The translations under genes and the position numbers were made by a program. Positions 6,309-13,930 of a stretch of 13,930 nucleotides of DNA are shown in pieces. Each line of letters starts with the position of its first letter. The stretch's first letter is position 1. Origin of the DNA: Phycisphaeraceae bacterium (GTDB taxonomy: Bacteria; Planctomycetota; Phycisphaerae; Phycisphaerales; UBA1924). The stretch is taken from positions 1 to 13,930 of the forward strand of contig WUAK01000040.1 of the NCBI GenBank assembly GCA_009827205.1. The letters are read 5' to 3'. Below the pieces are notes generated by a model. That model did no database searches and had not been told where the DNA came from. It saw only the letters and a list, made by a program, of their open reading frames with translations.

Positions 6309-9032
6309 ATGCAAGACGTGGACCACATGCGACCAACTTGCCTCAAGGCCATTTCGGTAGCCCTCGCGGTCGTTCTGACTTGCATTCAGACGGGCTGCGC
6401 GGGATCGCGGTCTGATAACGCTGGTCGGCTCACCGATGGCTCGCTCCCAGCATGGGTGCAGGGCATGCGGGAACCTCTGCAAGAGTTTCCTGCATCTCAG
6501 TCCGATTCGGTTGAGCCAAACAATGGCGTTCGCCAGCGTGTTGGCAAGCCTCGTGAACTTGGTGGAATGCTTTCCGGCGGCACATCCGAGCGTGGTGCTA
6601 TAACCCAGAATCGCTCTTCAGGTGTTGAGAGTGGCAGTGGATCGGGTGTTGGCACTGTCGCGACCATTGATGTCAATGTCAGCGGCTTGCCTAATGGTAA
6701 AGAGCCCAGCCAGCCAGAACTGAGAGCTCCGGAACCGAGTCAGCTCGAGCTTCAATACCGAGGTGATCGCCCGAGACGGCCGGATCGAGATCTGGAACAG
6801 TTCGGCTACGCGCAGCTCCGACTGATCACTCCAAATTCGGCTGGCGGCCCAGCGTCTACCGATCACGTCCTCAGCGCTGGTGATGAGGTTGTCATCGATC
6901 TCACGACGGACGTTGTCGAGCGATATCGGCCGACGGTGGATGACGATGGAATGCTCCCGCTGGAGGGTGTCGGAGCCGTACGGGTTGGCGGTCTTCCGTT
7001 CGATGAGGCTCGCACAGCAATTCGCAACGAGATCGCCCGCGTTCGTCAGGGATTCGAGCTCAGCATCGGTCTTGGACGACTTACTGGTGTACCGATTCGT
7101 GTAACCGGAGCTGTGTTTCAGCCTGGGGTTGTTGACGCTGGGTCACGTCCAACACTGCTCGACGTGCTCAGTGTGGCCGAAATCATGCCATCGGGAACGC
7201 TTCGATCGATTGTGGTCGTCCGGAGCACCGGCGAGCGAGAGTCGATAGATCTGTATGGATTTCTACTCGGGCGCACAGCCCCACCAGATATTCGGCTCAG
7301 CCGAGGCGATACCGTGACGGTCCCGCCGATCGGGCGGACTATCGCAATTGCAGGAAGCGTGCAAAGGCCTGGCATCTACGAGCTTGCGGATCAGGATGGT
7401 GAAGTTTCCGCAGGGCAGGCGATCGAGCTCGCTGGTGGTGGAACCGGCTTTGCGATTGTCGAACAGATTCAGATCGAGCGGACTGATGCCGGCCGACGTG
7501 TGCTTGTGGATGTGGAGGAAGATGGGCTCGAGCAGGAGCTTCGCGACGGCGATCTGTTGCTCGTTGGTGCAGTTGACGGTCGCCTTCATCCCGTCGTTGA
7601 GGTTCGTGGAGAGGTCGCGCGTCCCGGGCGTTTCCAGCATCGACAGGGACTCACGACGGGTGATCTTGTTCGTCTGGCCGGCGGCTTGACCGTCGATGCA
7701 TACGAGGGTGAGGCGGTAATCTCGCGTGTTATGGGTGCGGCCTCCCGTCGTGCTTCCGAATGGGATGGCGCACTCGAGCTTACCTCGCGACGAGTTGTCA
7801 TCATCGATATAGGTCGAGCGCTCGCTGGCGATCCTGCGCACGACATCGCCCTTGAACCGCTTGACCTGATGCGGATTCGTCGCTTTGACGAAGCCAGGGA
7901 GATGCCCACGGTCGAGCTCATAGGCGGTGCTCGTAGGCCCGGGATGTACGAGCTCACTGCCGGGTTGACTGTAGCCGATCTCATCGCGCTCGGCGGCCAC
8001 CTCACTCCCGATGCATTCCGAGAAGAGGCCGAACTGGTCCGGCGCCGTCGTAGCGATGACCTCACTATTCTCGACGTTGATCGCTACCGCCTTCCTCTCG
8101 TTGAGATTCTCAATGGAAGCTACCGTGGCCCAGTTCTTGAGAACGGCGATCGGCTCATTCTCCGCACCCTGGGGCGTGCGGAGGTGCGTGTGTCGGCTGG
8201 CGGCTTGTTTCGATTCCCGGGGGAATATGTTCTTCCCGCGGGATCGACGGTTACAGACCTCATCGCAGCAGCAGGAGGAGTCCTCGATGGCGGCGATCTC
8301 CGTGCGGCACGATTCACACGAGAGTCTGTTCGCGCGTTGCAGACGTCGCGATGGAACGAGCTCACCGAGCGAACGCGTCAGACGTTTGAACGAAATCTCG
8401 AGAAACGCATCAACTCAGCACGCACCAAGGAGCAGTTCTCTGCGCGTGTCCAGTTGGAACAAGCCCAAGCAACGCTCGACCGTCTCCGAGGGACTCAGGC
8501 AATCGGACGCATCGCGCTCGATCTCACAGTTCCAGACTTCCCCGAGTCTGAAGGCAACCTGCCTCTTGAAGACGGCGATTCACTGTTAGTTCCGAGGTTC
8601 TCGAATACGGTCACTGTGCAAGGACATGTTTTCAATCCGCTCACTGTCGTTTTTGAATCTGGGATCTCCGCCGACGATCTGCTCAGCCGTGCGGGAGGCT
8701 CGACCGAACTGGCAGACGAGGACAAGGTGTATGTGATCCGAGCAGATGGACGTGTCGCGAGTATTGAGCAGCGCGGCGGCGAGTTCCGGCTCAAGGACCC
8801 ACTACTACCAGGTGACGTGCTCTTGGTTCCTCCCCGTCCGCTGGGTCGGGATGCAACATCGGTTGTACTTGATATGTTGCTGCTAGCACGGGCCGCAGGT
8901 GAAGCCGGTGCGTTATGGAACCTCGCGCTAGGCTCGATCGAGGATGGATCGATCTCGATTGTGGATACCCCGGCATCACCCCGGAGCGATTCAACACCAC
9001 CGGCCGCACTGTTAGAAGAATTCCAGCGTTAA
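6309..9032 (+). CDS. Large multi-SLBB polysaccharide export protein (Wza-like, putative lipoprotein)
   Basis: A 907-residue envelope protein, far longer than Wza (about 380). It has a basic/hydrophobic N-terminus (about 8-29) ending in 'IQTGCAG', a plausible but imperfect lipobox (Gln at -3). Then come a low-complexity Ser/Gly/Pro-rich linker (about 31-160), a PES domain (about 187-260, 'LSAGDEVVIDL ... DDDGMLPLEGVGAVRVGG') and about six SLBB modules near 262-340, 343-420, 428-525, 533-620, 624-763 and 766-842. Each pairs 'V.G.V..PG.Y.L' with a later 'L.DGD.LLVP'. The fifth is split by a probable coiled coil (about 674-730). Such proteins form the periplasmic and outer-membrane conduit for capsule or exopolysaccharide. 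No C-terminal amphipathic helix as in Wza is obvious, though 851-875 is mildly hydrophobic. The start is set by GGAGGT. Its stop overlaps the convergent kinase stop (TTAA, 9029-9032). It is probably driven by the sigma-54 promoter at 6227. Confidence 0.92.
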   Translation: MQDVDHMRPTCLKAISVALAVVLTCIQTGCAGSRSDNAGRLTDGSLPAWVQGMREPLQEFPASQSDSVEPNNGVRQRVGKPRELGGMLSGGTSERGAITQNRSSGVESGSGSGVGTVATIDVNVSGLPNGKEPSQPELRAPEPSQLELQYRGDRPRRPDRDLEQFGYAQLRLITPNSAGGPASTDHVLSAGDEVVIDLTTDVVERYRPTVDDDGMLPLEGVGAVRVGGLPFDEARTAIRNEIARVRQGFELSIGLGRLTGVPIRVTGAVFQPGVVDAGSRPTLLDVLSVAEIMPSGTLRSIVVVRSTGERESIDLYGFLLGRTAPPDIRLSRGDTVTVPPIGRTIAIAGSVQRPGIYELADQDGEVSAGQAIELAGGGTGFAIVEQIQIERTDAGRRVLVDVEEDGLEQELRDGDLLLVGAVDGRLHPVVEVRGEVARPGRFQHRQGLTTGDLVRLAGGLTVDAYEGEAVISRVMGAASRRASEWDGALELTSRRVVIIDIGRALAGDPAHDIALEPLDLMRIRRFDEAREMPTVELIGGARRPGMYELTAGLTVADLIALGGHLTPDAFREEAELVRRRRSDDLTILDVDRYRLPLVEILNGSYRGPVLENGDRLILRTLGRAEVRVSAGGLFRFPGEYVLPAGSTVTDLIAAAGGVLDGGDLRAARFTRESVRALQTSRWNELTERTRQTFERNLEKRINSARTKEQFSARVQLEQAQATLDRLRGTQAIGRIALDLTVPDFPESEGNLPLEDGDSLLVPRFSNTVTVQGHVFNPLTVVFESGISADDLLSRAGGSTELADEDKVYVIRADGRVASIEQRGGEFRLKDPLLPGDVLLVPPRPLGRDATSVVLDMLLLARAAGEAGALWNLALGSIEDGSISIVDTPASPRSDSTPPAALLEEFQR
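6310..6325 (-). promoter_or_regulatory. Sigma-54 (-24/-12) promoter for the glycosyltransferase operon
   Basis: On the minus strand, reading 6325 to 6310, the sequence is TGGTCC-ACGTC-TTGCA: 9 of 11 fixed consensus bases with exact GG-N10-GC spacing. It shares TGGTCCA and TTGCA with the plus-strand promoter at 6227-6242. Transcription would start near 6299 and run left into the operon starting at 6178. The element lies over codons 1-6 of the exporter gene, so the two predicted transcripts overlap over about 6253-6299. Confidence 0.65.
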
Positions 9033-12000
9033 GGCCTCTCTTGTAGAGCTTGTTGGATCGTCTCGACAAGACGTTTGCGTGATTGTTCTACCGATTCGAT
9101 ACCCGCTCCATCTCTGATCGCGTTCTCGCAGGTCCTCGCAGCATCGGTGACACTCGGGAATCCGAGGTTTCCAGCTGCTCCGGCGAGTTTGTGAACACGC
9201 CGGCGGACATCATTGAGAGAATCCGTTGTGACTGGCGCTGCGAGTTCGCGTGCTTCCTTGGCGAGATGCACACGGAAACGTGCCTCTAGATCTGCCAACG
9301 TTGTTGATGCTTCATTGGCTGGCTCGATCGCTATGGCTCGGCGCACCCAGAGTCGGATCATCTGGCTCAGCGCATCGGGATCGACCGGCTTGCTCGCATA
9401 ATCGTCGCAGCCGGCAGCGAGGCAACGATCACGCTCGTGCTTCATACCGTGAGCGGTCAGCGCTATAATTGGGATCCGGCAGTTCATGCTTCTGAGCTGC
9501 CGTGTGGCGTCGTATCCGTCGAGAACTGGCATCTGCATGTCCATCAGGATGACATCCACCTGAGCCGATGATGATCGGATAAACTCAACAGCTTCTGCGC
9601 CATTTTCGCGGATCTCAAGCGTTGCACCGCGATCTTCTAGAAAGTAGGTCACCACTTCACGAACATGATCGCTGTCTTCAACAAGAAGCACATTGATTCC
9701 GTCAAGCCGGGATCCTCCAGGCGAGCTATGCTCAGCGATCCTGCCGCGATCGAGAATGAGCTCGCGTTCTTGGATCGTCTCCTGACTTGGCTCATGAATT
9801 GGAACCTGTACTGTGAAGCAGGTTCCCTCGCCTGGCGTACTGTCAACGTCGAGTCGCGCATGCAATGCATCCGCTAGGTTCTTTGCAATCGCAAGGCCTA
9901 GCCCGGTACCGCCGCTGACGGTCGTTGATCCTCGATCAAACGCTTCAAAGATATTGTCAAGATCAATTTGGGCGATACCGGGACCGGTATCTGAAACCGC
10001 GAAACACAGCGAGCAGGGATCGTTCGAGAACGAAACGCTCAGAGTGACCTCACCCTGTTCCGTGTAGCGGATGGCATTGCCGAGGAAGTTCATAAGTATC
10101 TGGCAAACTTTCATGCGATCAGTCTGCACGCGAAGGGGGACGCCGGGCTCAATTGTGGTCCTGAGTAAGAGCCTCTTTGTTTGCGCCTCCTGTACGACCG
10201 CGCTCACTGCATCTCTGAGCATATCTTCTACATCGGTAGTGTCATCACGGATGGCGACATTACCCGACTCGATCTTGGATAGATCGAGAATGGCGTTGAT
10301 TATGCCGAGAAGTGAGTTGCCGTTCGAGCGAATTTTGGTAATGAGCGATCGTCGTTCTCCGTCGCTGAGACCCACATCTTCTAGCATGCGAGCGAAGCCA
10401 AGCACGGCGGTGAGTGGCGTTCGCAGTTCGTGACTCATGTTGGCAAGAAAGGCTGTCTTGGAGTCATTGGCTTCATTTGCGCGAGCGAGTGCATGCTCGA
10501 GTTGCTCTGCAGTTTCTTGCTGCTGCGCTTTGCGATCGGCGCGCTCCACTGCCAGAGCGATGCCATCGGCAACATTGGCGAGGAGGTCGATCTCACGAGC
10601 GGATCTTGGTGCAATAGGTGCGTCTCCTTCAAAGCCAACGATGGCATAAATGTGGTTGCCCGAGCCGACGAGGAGACACATCGAGTGCTGAGAGCCGAAG
10701 ACACTTCGGACAGCCTCTGGTATAGCGGTATCGACGAGCACACGCGCTTCAAGATCGACATCGAGTGAGGTGACGTGCACTTGCTCAAGTGCTGTCCAAT
10801 TGGTCTTTGTGTGACTGTCATGATCAGTCCACGCGAGCGAACACTCAAGCCTGTTGTTTGTTGCTGAGGCGTAGTACGCACGTGTTGCTCCAAGGAAGCT
10901 CCCAACCTCAGACAACAGGCGAGCGATAGCGTCTTTGAATGCGTTCGGATCGAGTAATATCGAGAGAACTGATCGCGCGGCTGCCTGTAATGCCTCTTCT
11001 CTCGTACGTTGCTCGCCAGCAGCCTTGAACTCCGTGACATCTAGTCCCATGCCGCGATAGCCGCGAATCGGATTGTCAGTATGGCGAATGTGCGCCGTAC
11101 TGTCAGCGCCGGGTTCTGGTAGTGCCTTGCCGCTCAGACGTTGCCAACGTTCGGAGCCATCCGGGCGCAGGCAACGATGTTCGACATTGCGGAATGGAAT
11201 GCCGGTGCGAGCCGATTTAAGGAACACGTGCTTTAGGCGTGCGGCCTGATCGGGTGGCATGAATTCGAAAAGCGTTCGTCCTATGACCTCGTCTCGAGTA
11301 CGCCCGAGTTGCATCAATAGAGGATCGGTTGCCAGCACAAAGCGAAATTTGTCATCCATCTCCCAGATGTACTCGCCGGCTGCGTCGGCTATATCGCGGA
11401 AACGCTCCTCGCTCTGAGCGAGTTCGTGTTCGGCCGCTTTACGTTCTGAAATGTCTCTTGCGATGACGCAGTTGAACGATTCGTTGTCGATCTCGATATA
11501 GTTGCAAGATACCTCTACAGGAAAGACTGAGCCGTCCTTTCTTCGGTGTAATGATTCAATCAGGAGAGAGCGCTTCTGTTGAAGCTCAGCCCAATGCAAT
11601 GGCCATGCTTCTTGCGGTAGTGTGGCTTCGATGTCGAACACCGTCATGGAATGGAGCTCTTCGAGTGAGTAGCCGAGACCGTCGCATGCCGCATGGTTCG
11701 CATAGATGAACCGAGAGTCTGGGGCGACCCACAAGACCGCATCCTTCGCCTGGTCCACAGTGAATCGGGTTGCGATCAGTTGTGCTTCTCGCTCTTTCTG
11801 TCCGCTGAGATCACGCAAGAATGCCGTAAACTGAACGCCCTCCGCTAGCTGGACTGGTGATATCGCAAGTTCGACCGGGAACTCCGTGCCGTCCGCCTTC
11901 ATGGCTTGGATCTCGATACGTTTGCCGAGCACCGGTCCCTCACCGGTCTCGAAAAATCGCTTCATGCCTGCTTCGTGAGCAGCGCGAAGCGACGGAGGAA

Positions 12001-12634
12001 TAATCAGAGCAGGCAACGGCCGCCCGAGTGCTTGCTGTTGTTCGTATCCAAACAACTCGCAAGCGGCTCGATTGAATTCGGTCACAATACCGTCGCTATT
12101 AATCGTAATAATTGCATCGAGCGAAGCGCTCAGCACTCCGTGATGGCGGCGTCGCGCCGCGTGCTGGCTTGATAGCATGCGCGCGAGCGCTTTGAGTGAC
12201 TCGATCTGTTGATCAGAAATCGAGCGGGAAGAGGTATCTGCAACGCACAAGCTGCCGATTATCTGTGAACTACCGTCTGAGACGGGGACACCGACGTAGA
12301 ACCGGATGCCGGCTTCTCCCATCACGAATGGGTTGTTGGCAAATCGATCGTCGGCCAGGGTGTCCTCAATGATCAGCGGGCGATCGGACAATATAGTGTG
12401 GCTGCAGATCGTGTCGTCGCGGGCGGCTTTGTCGGCGTCCACGCCGAAACAGCCACGGAACCATTGTGTATCTGCATCGAGGATGCTGACGAATGCCATG
12501 GGACAATCGGTGAGTGTCGCAGCGATGCGGGCGACGTCTTGCGAGAGGCGATCCGGCTGGACAGGGTCAATGCCAAGGCTAGCAAGGGCTTGAAGCCGCT
12601 CGGTTTCGTTGGCTGGACGTGGTGCTTCGGTCAT
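9029..12634 (-). CDS. Hybrid histidine kinase: GAF-PAS-PAS-PAS-GAF-HisKA-HATPase-REC-Hpt
   Basis: A 1201-residue multi-step phosphorelay sensor. In order it has an N-terminal GAF (about 14-157), three PAS regions (about 167-283, 290-403 and 413-540; the first two end in 'RDLSGQKE' and 'RDISERK', typical PAC tails) and a degenerate GAF (about 550-697). HisKA has phospho-acceptor His735 in 'NMSHELRTPLT'. The HATPase has N-box 'NFLGNAIRYTEQ' (from 849), 'DTGPGIA' and 'GGTGLGLAI'. The receiver has acceptor Asp1032 in 'ILMDMQMPVLDG' and Lys in 'SKP'. The C-terminal Hpt has His1148 in 'HKLAGAAGNLGF'. All key residues are present, so it looks active. There is no obvious membrane segment, suggesting cytosolic sensing. 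ATG 12634 is preferred; an in-frame TTG at 12685 lies too close to the predicted -10 box. It is divergent from the NtrC-type regulator, its likely phosphorylation target. The stimulus is unknown. Confidence 0.95.
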   Translation of the reverse strand: MTEAPRPANETERLQALASLGIDPVQPDRLSQDVARIAATLTDCPMAFVSILDADTQWFRGCFGVDADKAARDDTICSHTILSDRPLIIEDTLADDRFANNPFVMGEAGIRFYVGVPVSDGSSQIIGSLCVADTSSRSISDQQIESLKALARMLSSQHAARRRHHGVLSASLDAIITINSDGIVTEFNRAACELFGYEQQQALGRPLPALIIPPSLRAAHEAGMKRFFETGEGPVLGKRIEIQAMKADGTEFPVELAISPVQLAEGVQFTAFLRDLSGQKEREAQLIATRFTVDQAKDAVLWVAPDSRFIYANHAACDGLGYSLEELHSMTVFDIEATLPQEAWPLHWAELQQKRSLLIESLHRRKDGSVFPVEVSCNYIEIDNESFNCVIARDISERKAAEHELAQSEERFRDIADAAGEYIWEMDDKFRFVLATDPLLMQLGRTRDEVIGRTLFEFMPPDQAARLKHVFLKSARTGIPFRNVEHRCLRPDGSERWQRLSGKALPEPGADSTAHIRHTDNPIRGYRGMGLDVTEFKAAGEQRTREEALQAAARSVLSILLDPNAFKDAIARLLSEVGSFLGATRAYYASATNNRLECSLAWTDHDSHTKTNWTALEQVHVTSLDVDLEARVLVDTAIPEAVRSVFGSQHSMCLLVGSGNHIYAIVGFEGDAPIAPRSAREIDLLANVADGIALAVERADRKAQQQETAEQLEHALARANEANDSKTAFLANMSHELRTPLTAVLGFARMLEDVGLSDGERRSLITKIRSNGNSLLGIINAILDLSKIESGNVAIRDDTTDVEDMLRDAVSAVVQEAQTKRLLLRTTIEPGVPLRVQTDRMKVCQILMNFLGNAIRYTEQGEVTLSVSFSNDPCSLCFAVSDTGPGIAQIDLDNIFEAFDRGSTTVSGGTGLGLAIAKNLADALHARLDVDSTPGEGTCFTVQVPIHEPSQETIQERELILDRGRIAEHSSPGGSRLDGINVLLVEDSDHVREVVTYFLEDRGATLEIRENGAEAVEFIRSSSAQVDVILMDMQMPVLDGYDATRQLRSMNCRIPIIALTAHGMKHERDRCLAAGCDDYASKPVDPDALSQMIRLWVRRAIAIEPANEASTTLADLEARFRVHLAKEARELAAPVTTDSLNDVRRRVHKLAGAAGNLGFPSVTDAARTCENAIRDGAGIESVEQSRKRLVETIQQALQERP

Positions 12635-12690
12635 TTTGATGGGGTCTCGTAGCGGCTGATTCCTGCCCTCGGCAAACTCTGGCAACTCTC

Positions 12691-12700
12691 TTTATAGTAT
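12691..12700. promoter_or_regulatory. AT-rich -10 region shared by divergent kinase and regulator genes
   Basis: TTTATAGTAT contains TATAGT (12693-12698) on the plus strand and TACTAT or TATAAA on the minus strand. For the plus gene a weak -35, TCGGCA (12669-12674), lies 18 bases upstream, and the start site would fall at or next to ATG 12706. For the minus gene the leader to ATG 12634 would be about 50 bases. I see no sigma-54 promoter here. Confidence 0.45.
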
Positions 12701-12705
12701 TGCAT

Positions 12706-13930
12706 ATGCCCAAGTCGAGTGCCCAGCAGAGTCTGATCCTTGTTGCCGATGACGATGAGTATGTGCGCGAGCATCTCGTGCTAGTTCTTGAGCAAGCTGG
12801 TCATCGTACGGCGCAGGCTCGTGACGGAGCCGAAGCGATTGAGGGGCTTCGATCATCCCCTGATGTCGCGATCGTTGACCTTGATATGCCCAGAGCGTCA
12901 GGCTTGGAAGTACTGTCCATTGCCGCATCTCGGCACTCGGGCCTGCCGGTGATCATGCTTAGCGGTGTGGGGGAGGCTGCAGACGCTGTCGCAGCACTGA
13001 AGAGAGGTGCGTTCGACTATATTACGAAGCCATTCGAGCCCGACGAACTGGTGTCTCGCGTCCGCGAGGCGTTGCGAGTATCCAGGCTCGAGTCGGACAA
13101 CGAATCGCTCAAGACTGCTCAGGCTGAGTCGGCAGAGCCTGTTGCGATGGTCGCTGAAGCGCCCGCGTCCGTTGCTCTTCTCGAGCGAGCGGATCGATGT
13201 GCGGGCGTGGACTCTACAGTCTTGATCACTGGCCCGAGTGGTACCGGCAAGAGTCGAATCGCGCGTTATGTCCACCAGAAAAGTCCGCGTGCGTGCGGGC
13301 GCTTTGTTTCGGTCAACTGTGCCGCGTTACCGCGAGAACTGATCGAGTCTGAGTTGTTTGGCCATGAGAAAGGAGCGTTCACCGGGGCAACGCAGAGCCG
13401 GGCCGGTCGATTTGAGATGGCTGCTGGTGGAACTCTGTTCCTCGACGAAGTTGGCGAGTTGCCGCTTGATCTTCAGCCCAAGCTGTTAAGTGCAATCCAG
13501 GACCGGGTCATCTCCCGTGTGGGCTCTTCGGAGACGATCTCGGTCGATGTGCGACTGATCGCAGCGACGAACCGCGATCTGCACGAAGCAGTGGGGGATA
13601 GATCCTTCCGAGAAGATCTGTTTTACCGTCTGAATGTCCTCACACTGGAGATACCTGCGCTGCGTACGCGGCCTGAGGACATACTTCCGATCGCAGATTC
13701 AGTGGTTGCGAGTCTTGCGACGAAGCTCGGGATCGCGAAGCCCGCTCTTGCGATATCGGCGCGCGATGCGTTGCTGCAGCACCGCTGGCCCGGTAACGTC
13801 CGCGAACTTGAGAACGTGCTTGAGCGTGCGATGGTGTTTGCGTCAGCGGATGAGTTGGCGGCTGCAGATTTTGGACAACTGGGCTCACATGATTCCGCGA
13901 TTCGCGATGATGATCTAGTGGGCCTGACCC
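12706..13930 (+). CDS. NtrC-family sigma-54-dependent response regulator, 3' end cut by window edge
   Basis: 408 complete codons are visible. The N-terminal receiver (about 9-125) has acidic residues Asp15-Asp17, phospho-acceptor Asp58 in 'IVDLDMP', Ser86 and Lys108 in 'TKP'. The central AAA+ sigma-54 activation domain (about 150-385) has Walker A 'GPSGTGKS' (176-183), the sigma-54-contacting loop GAFTGA (223-228), Walker B 'GGTLFLDEVGEL' (241-252), 'RLIAATNRDL' (283-292), the arginine-finger region 'FREDLFYRLN' (301-310) and sensor II 'WPGNVRELEN' (361-370). The Fis-type DNA-binding domain expected after about residue 400 lies beyond the edge. Because GAFTGA and Walker motifs are intact it should activate sigma-54 promoters. 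The kinase divergent from it ends in Hpt, the usual donor to such a receiver. No Shine-Dalgarno precedes ATG 12706, and the predicted start of transcription is close to the ATG, so the mRNA may be leaderless. Confidence 0.96.
   Translation, partial: MPKSSAQQSLILVADDDEYVREHLVLVLEQAGHRTAQARDGAEAIEGLRSSPDVAIVDLDMPRASGLEVLSIAASRHSGLPVIMLSGVGEAADAVAALKRGAFDYITKPFEPDELVSRVREALRVSRLESDNESLKTAQAESAEPVAMVAEAPASVALLERADRCAGVDSTVLITGPSGTGKSRIARYVHQKSPRACGRFVSVNCAALPRELIESELFGHEKGAFTGATQSRAGRFEMAAGGTLFLDEVGELPLDLQPKLLSAIQDRVISRVGSSETISVDVRLIAATNRDLHEAVGDRSFREDLFYRLNVLTLEIPALRTRPEDILPIADSVVASLATKLGIAKPALAISARDALLQHRWPGNVRELENVLERAMVFASADELAAADFGQLGSHDSAIRDDDLVGLT

Noticed and set aside
7263..8000. Minus-strand 245-residue open frame inside the exporter gene
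   Set aside because: It is antisense to well-formed SLBB modules and has no family features of its own.
12635..12685. TTG start at 12685 for the kinase
   Set aside because: It is a rare start codon placed at or next to the predicted transcription start with no properly spaced Shine-Dalgarno; ATG 12634 directly precedes the GAF region.
12680..12695. Sigma-54-like TGGCAA-N5-TTTAT before the regulator gene
   Set aside because: The -24 half is good but the -12 GC is missing (TA instead), so it does not meet the core requirement.
1161..13930. Second copy of the tRNA-Val 3' end as attR
   Set aside because: I looked for the T-arm/acceptor segment and found only a weak partial likeness near 10846, inside the kinase gene; not convincing.
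1..13930. CRISPR array, insertion sequence or transposase
   Set aside because: No regularly spaced direct repeats and no transposase-like protein were seen; the only mobile-element trace is the integrase remnant.

Overview
The window reads as chromosomal DNA from a moderately GC-rich, Gram-negative-type bacterium. A planctomycete (Phycisphaerae-like) is my best guess. The integrase remnant carries the 'NLRSSR ... GNTPEV ... NYLQ' style I associate with planctomycete tyrosine recombinases, and it sits with a large multi-SLBB exporter and sigma-54 regulation. The taxonomy is inference and was not tested by any search.

Left end (1-1160): the first 299 codons of a class I dihydroorotase (minus strand, cut by the window edge), then two plus-strand tRNA genes, tRNA-Pro(GGG) and tRNA-Val(CAC). 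Immediately right of tRNA-Val is a decayed tyrosine integrase (minus strand). It has lost its N-terminal half, carries a +1 frameshift in a run of eight G, and has its stop codon inside the tRNA-Val T-arm. This is the typical footprint of an element integrated at a tRNA 3' end.

Centre (1970-9032): a polysaccharide locus built around one 130-base divergent control region. Leftward runs a four-gene glycosyltransferase operon (GT4, GT2, GT4, then WecG/TagA/CpsF-type GT26) with 4-base ATGA overlaps at two or three junctions. Rightward is a 907-residue polysaccharide-export protein (Wza-like PES domain plus about six SLBB modules and a coiled-coil insert). Each side is preceded by a good sigma-54 (-24/-12) promoter match: TGGTCC-N5-TTGCA on the plus strand at 6227-6242 and on the minus strand at 6325-6310. 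The two predicted transcripts would overlap at their 5' ends, and the shared region carries several inverted repeats.

Right end (9029-13930): a hybrid histidine kinase (GAF, three PAS, GAF, HisKA, HATPase, receiver, Hpt) converges on the exporter gene with shared TTAA stop codons. Divergent from the kinase is an NtrC-type sigma-54 activator with a complete receiver and an AAA+ domain with GAFTGA, cut by the right edge before its DNA-binding domain. The most economical model is a self-contained signalling circuit: kinase to receiver to Hpt to NtrC-type regulator, then the two sigma-54 promoters, switching on glycosyltransferases and exporter together. The logic resembles the SypF/SypG control of Vibrio fischeri polysaccharide. 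Initiating sugar-phosphate transferase, flippase, polymerase and chain-length kinase genes are not in this window. No stretch longer than 300 bases lacks a gene.
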